A stretch of 64,000 bases of DNA. It comes from Mytilisepta virgata. Its lineage: Eukaryota; Mollusca; Bivalvia; Mytilida; Mytilidae. The notes beneath the pieces were generated by a model. That model saw only the letters and a list, made by a program, of their open reading frames with translations, did not search any database and was not told the DNA's origin. This document shows positions 59,050 through 64,000 of the stretch, piece after piece (position 1 is the first letter of the stretch; each line of letters begins with the position of its first letter). Both the position numbers and the translations under genes were made by a program. The stretch is from contig CM051517.1 of assembly GCA_028015205.1 (NCBI GenBank), positions 40,435,135 through 40,499,134 on the forward strand, in the 5' to 3' direction.

Positions 59050-62000
59050 TATACACCCATTGTTGTAAAATGTTTCTGCAAAGAACTGATACAAAAATGG
59101 AGTGTTTTTGAATATTCAGAGTGGCTTGTTATGTATGATATTGATAGATTATCCAAACCTAAACAACGAAAACATCTACATCAAAATCTACTTGTTTAAA
59201 TTTAGATTGAACAAAATTATGACTACAGTAACACTTAACCTAATTTATAAAAAAGAAAAGGCTTGACTTTGTCAAATATAAACATTAAACAAGAACAAAG
59301 GGCCATGATGACCTTGCAGGTTGGTTTAAGATTTTTCTCATTATTGAAATGGGTGTGGAAATTAAAGATGAAGAACAGCAATAGAAGCACTGTTTTTTGC
59401 TTAAACATTTGTCTCATAAATATTCATGTCAACTCATCCCCACTTCCATACTATAGTAACCAAATCTCCATTTTAAATTGGTTTTATACAATATCTGATT
59501 TGGCAAAGAAAAATGTTAAATTGTATGCTTATTTTATTTTCTACTTCAGTATATATAATATCCATTTTCTGTACTCTATATTAACATATAAGCTGTCTTA
59601 CAAAGACAGTATTTGTAACAATTGCGTCAAAATTTACATAATTTTATGTCATACCGAAAGAGAGAAAGTAAAACTAACATTACTATGGAAAGTGAATCTG
59701 TTTTTGACTATAACATTAGTAACTCCTATATTAAGATCACTTGTTTATAGTCATTTCAGATATTTTAAAGTCATTATTCATATATTCTTTATAATCAAAA
59801 TTACAAGTATCAGTTGAGTAAGTCACTAGTGTTTTCCAGATCAGGCATTTGGTGTTTCAAACCCAAAGCAAATTAACATTAACATCTTCAATCTGGATAT
59901 ATGGATTAAATACAGATGTATTCATATGACAACTTTCATAAAAATTTCGAAAAACATGAAAGTTTAATATAAATATACAAAATTTCCATGACAAATAAAA
60001 ATTACTTCTAGATTTAATACCATCTTTCTAACTTCAAAACCAGTCTTACCAATTTCTTTGCCGTTCTTTTTCAGATCTTTCAAAGATTTGATTAAACTCT
60101 CCTATGTATGACCTATGAATTTATACCCCAGTGACTTTTAATTACTAATTTAATTTTTTATTTTACAGCTGTAAGACTTCATTCTCTGAAACAAACCTTT
60201 GAGTTTGATTTTAAAATTATTAATCTTTTGGTGAATATGTATCTACATTAAGATCTTGCCTTACTACAACCTTTTTTATATATAAAAAAGGGAGATACTT
60301 CCCTTTTTTGCACTATTTGTATTGAAATAAAAGAATTATCTTTCCCTTTGTTCTCTATGGTAACTTGGTATACAGAAGTAATTCCACAAATATACTTTTG
60401 CTGTATAAAGTTTTAACTAATAGGTACATGTTACTGACATCAATAAAAGTGTACGTATGCAATTGTCAGTTCATTTTCATGTAGTCACCAAAGTTTGAAA
60501 ATTAAAAAAGAATTTTAAAGAAAGAGATATATTTCAGTATTTGGATTTCAAAGTATGGTGAAAAAGTTGTTTTTACCACTTAAGTCTTATACTAATGGCT
60601 AAGAATGTGATTACGAAATCATATCTCAGAAAGTACTATGAATGCAAAATACATTTTATGTAAGAAATTTATAGATTAATGTATCAAGCAGATCACATAG
60701 GCTTAAAAGCATTACTATATGTTTTGATCAGTCACCATGATCAGTGTCAAACTGGATGAAAAACTCATCACCAACTTGCAAAATAAAATATCAGACATAT
60801 AATAGTGAAAACATATAAATATAAGGCATTGCTGAAAACAGATAATAACAAATAGAAATAACTTTACTTTCTATAATAAATATATAACAACGGCAAAAAA
60901 AGGTATAAATATCAGTGATTTATAACAACTAAATATATATAACAGTGAAAAACTGTGAAATTATAAATACGCATGTATATGCACATAGCCTTCAGGTGGA
61001 CGGAATATAGTAACATAATATAATAAAACAAATTTTTACACCAGTGAAAAGAAACCAGCAAAATACAATAAATATTATTTTGCTTATTTTTTTTCATTTG
61101 CACTCCCAACTCACTGTATTCTATATTCCATGAAATCATGTTATCTTCAATCCTTTTTGGGTAATTTTGATTCACATTGAGATTGTAAATTATCATACTA
61201 CAGTGAACAATAAGTTAAAAACAGTTCCATTTAAAAAAAAAATAAAATAAAAATGTTATTGGAATAAAGTAAAAAAAATCTGATATCTTGCAAAATATGT
61301 CACACCATGGCAAAATCACTATATTGTGTTTCATTTTCTTCCCTATTTTGCTGTACCGGTAATAGTTTATGTAAAAGCACCAACAAACTCAAAACTAATA
61401 AGCACAGATTATGTAGAGAATACAAATCAATTATACAGAGTTGGCACATAAGCTAATCTCTAAATCCATATATATATTTTTCTATTTTTATAATATACCC
61501 AAAGTGACAATGTACCTGAATAGTAATTTATCACAGAAAAGGACCATTTTCTATGCAAGTACAATTTGTTCTGTAAACTCAAACACTCAACGCATTAACA
61601 AAAATAGTTCAGGTATAATTAATTCATCTGAATAAGCTTTTACTCTAAGCAGATTTTGAAATAATATCCTGTCCAAGGTCTTTTTTCACAGTGGAAGGGT
61701 AAAAAATTTAAGTCACTTTAGATTTCTATTTTATTTACATTGCAATAATAACAACATTACCACAGTCTTCTGTTTGGATCATGAATGTGACACAACTCTA
61801 ACACATAGCAAAACTAACAAATTCAAAAAAGTTGTCAGGACCGGCTGAACTTGTGCAGGACTGACAAGTTTCATAACAGCCAGCCCTGTTGTCTGGTAGC
61901 TTTTTTAGGGAGTTTCAAACCATGCTCTAAGTAGCAAAATTTTGTTTGAAAGACTCCATCAAGAACACAGTAAAATGATAAATATGAGACAATTCTGAGA

Positions 62001-63279
62001 ATAATAAGAACAATTATTTTTTACTTTTATCATACAAGAATTAATGTTAAAATTGTGTTTGTAACAGTAACCAGAAATGAAACCAGGCCATTTTTCACAG
62101 GTAAAAAAAAATTAGTCCGGCCAAAATGATCAGATAATAAAACATAAGTGACTCTTTAAAAGCATGTGCACTCCTTTTAACAAAAATCGCCTTAACTACC
62201 ATGAAACAAAGACAAAATAATACAAATAAAAATATATATGAGTACTACTAGTGTGTAAATAGAAAGAACAACACAGAATTGTCTTCTGAAAAAATGATTA
62301 TAAGTAAATAAAACAGTAGCAAGTTTCAACTTACAATAAAGTAATATGTTTACATATGTTGCCCTGACTTATCTGAGTATACTCATACAAAGTTTCATGC
62401 TGTTTTAACACTTAAGATAAAAAGGTGTCTTAAATTGTTTACTTTCTACAATTTCTTGAATATCTTAAACAAAATTTTGCTGATTTTTCAATGACTGGGT
62501 TAAATGTCAACATGAAAATACATACCAGGTACTTCCTATTCAAATACTCTGAATTCATTTATTTTCTTTGCTCAACTTTTATTGTTTTGTGGATAGTGAA
62601 ATTTCCAAGCAGATGTAATTTGCACATTAATTTTGCTGGCAGATTTACATTCTGACAAATTTTCAAAGTGTAATTAAATATTTCCAGACACAGAATATTT
62701 AATGATACCAGGAATATAATTTATATATACCTGTATAACAGTACGTAATTTTCATTATCAAACTGAATGTTTTAATCGTTCTACTTATTTTTTCACATTT
62801 TGTTTATCATCAAAGTTTACAAGACCAAATGAATGATGTTTTCCATATTAAAAGATAGAGAGGGTAATATTACATTATCAGATTTAAATATGCAAAACAA
62901 TACTGAATATTACTACAGAACTTAACTACATGAAATATAACAATACATAACAAAATGGGTCTGTTTCACCTAATACTAAAATTTGTGGTTCTGCTATGCA
63001 CTGAAAGAAAATGAATCCAAAGTATTGGGAGGAATCTGTCTGATATAAATTGTATAATACATCATATAAACTGCATACATCAAACAAAATGCTGTTGACA
63101 TGAAACTAGCAAAACAAATTTAAGCCATAGAATATCTCATGTCTTTCTTCTTTACAGCAATTCAATTTGAGAGGTAAAATAGCACTTTATACAAAATGTA
63201 CAAAGATCCTCAAAATTCAATATAAAATATACTAAATCCTTGTATCACAGACAAATATCATATATAGGAATGTCTACAA
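59050..63279. other. Region between the convergent SAXO genes
   Basis: Strongly AT-rich. A 184-codon plus-strand frame (59,263-59,817) is Ile/Phe/Tyr-rich as expected of AT-rich noncoding DNA. The right part probably contains the 3' UTR of the minus-strand SAXO paralog; one AATAAA on that strand is at 62,558-62,563. Confidence 0.5.
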
Positions 63280-64000
63280 TTAAGCATGTACTGCCATAGG
63301 TTGACGTGTTGGTGTTGATAATTTTTGAACTGTTGTCATTACAGGAACATTATGCTTATCACACATTATAATCCTATTTGGTGGCAGATTAGGGTTGTGA
63401 CATGGACAAGGCATAATGGGCTTTTTCGTGTAATCAGTTCTATACATTGTACCATCTTCAAATCTAGCATTACTCATGAATGCTGTGTTATCGGGTCGGA
63501 ATGACTGGGCAGGATGGACTCCATGTGGAATGTAGTGGGCCTTGTAAGTGGGCATGCCTTCAAATGGAGCAGAATTAGGGTGATATGCCTCTCTTGCATG
63601 TGGCTGTTGTTTCTGTAAAGCCCATTTCTTATAATCTTGAGAATAATTAGTAACACCATCAAATGGAGCATTTCTTGCTTTGCCAGCAGATGTAGGTCTC
63701 ATTGGTATATTCCTCTGTAATGGGAGCTGCTTGTATGTGGCATTATGGGTAGTCTGTGTATACATTTCTCCTTCTGGTCTTCTGTATTCATCAGGCTGAT
63801 GAACGAATGGTTTTTCTACAGGCCATTTAATGTAATCTTTACGATTCGTTGTAGTATCATCCAATGGTTGACCTGAAGAGAAAGCAGCATTATCTGGTTT
63901 AAAGCTTCTAACAGGTGCTCCATTTTGACCTTTATAGTCTCGTCTAAAGGTCGTGAGGTCATCCAGAGGTGCAGATGATGGCTTGTACCCTTCTCTTTCA
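63280..64000 (-). CDS. SAXO: SAXO-family paralog, 3' part (runs off the right edge)
   Basis: The frame is open from the right edge to the stop at 63,280 (about 239 codons), so the in-frame ATG at 63,864 is internal and not the start. Six modules are visible, in the same order as the last six of the 40-51 kb gene: APLDDLTTFRRDYKG, QPLDDTTTNRKDYIKW, EMYTQTTHNATYKQL, APFDGVTNYSQDYKKW, APFEGMPTYKAHYIPH, ARFEDGTMYRTDY. The C-terminus has CPCHNPNLPPNRIIMCDKH. The role should be microtubule binding in cilia or flagella, as for its neighbour. The N-terminal exons lie outside the window. Confidence 0.94.
   Translation of the reverse strand, partial: EREGYKPSSAPLDDLTTFRRDYKGQNGAPVRSFKPDNAAFSSGQPLDDTTTNRKDYIKWPVEKPFVHQPDEYRRPEGEMYTQTTHNATYKQLPLQRNIPMRPTSAGKARNAPFDGVTNYSQDYKKWALQKQQPHAREAYHPNSAPFEGMPTYKAHYIPHGVHPAQSFRPDNTAFMSNARFEDGTMYRTDYTKKPIMPCPCHNPNLPPNRIIMCDKHNVPVMTTVQKLSTPTRQPMAVHA

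Noticed and set aside
59263..59817. 184-codon plus-strand reading frame
   Set aside because: AT-driven composition (Ile, Phe, Tyr, Leu), no recognisable domain and no splice or start context. Most likely chance.

Overview
This window is AT-rich, intron-rich nuclear DNA from an animal, most likely a bivalve mollusc, probably a mussel. The evidence is two conserved spliced animal genes with GT..AG introns and a dense load of interspersed elements of kinds I associate with bivalves: tRNA-derived SINEs, pearl/Helentron-like elements with ~155-bp cores and an ACGG-rich tract, hairpin MITEs, and 5'-truncated non-LTR retrotransposons. There is no sign of bacterial or organellar organisation, so operons, ribosome-binding sites and CRISPR do not apply. 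The species is an inference.

Positions 1-26,002, minus strand: a nearly complete gene for elongation factor-like GTPase 1 (EFL1/EFTUD1/Ria1), the cytoplasmic GTPase that works with SBDS to release eIF6 from new 60S ribosomal subunits. I resolved 21 coding exons (1,091 codons) whose splice phases all agree. Only the last coding exon, the C-terminal tail, lies left of the window. Its introns hold SINEs, hairpin MITEs, a Harbinger-like MITE, pearl-like and other tandem-core elements, and a LINE fragment.

Positions 26,003-40,264: about 14 kb with no host gene that I can recognise. It holds a second copy of the Harbinger-like MITE, remnants of two or three non-LTR retrotransposons, a SINE, a 275-bp fold-back, and a 2.5-kb non-autonomous DNA element (36,771-39,263). 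That element has long inverted arms of GAGTTC/GAGTTA hexamers and a likely 9-bp target duplication. It lies between two tracts of a GC-rich minisatellite.

Positions 40,265-51,308, plus strand: a complete five-exon gene (448 aa) for a SAXO-family protein (stabilizer of axonemal microtubules, formerly FAM154). Positions 51,309-63,279 hold its 3' UTR and repeats: a SINE with perfect target duplications, an 11-copy 31-bp minisatellite and a 107-bp tandem repeat. From 63,280 to the right edge, on the minus strand, is the 3' part of a SAXO paralog that converges tail-to-tail with the first. SAXO proteins bind and stabilise ciliary and flagellar microtubules. EFL1 is a neighbour without an evident functional link.

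I found no convincing new multi-gene system. The observations most worth checking are a 61-bp tandem duplication that copies the 5' splice site of the large EFL1 exon, the long-arm hexamer transposon with a 9-bp TSD, hairpin MITEs sitting 28-37 bp upstream of EFL1 3' splice sites, and the convergent SAXO pair whose members both carry a C-terminal Cys/His cluster.
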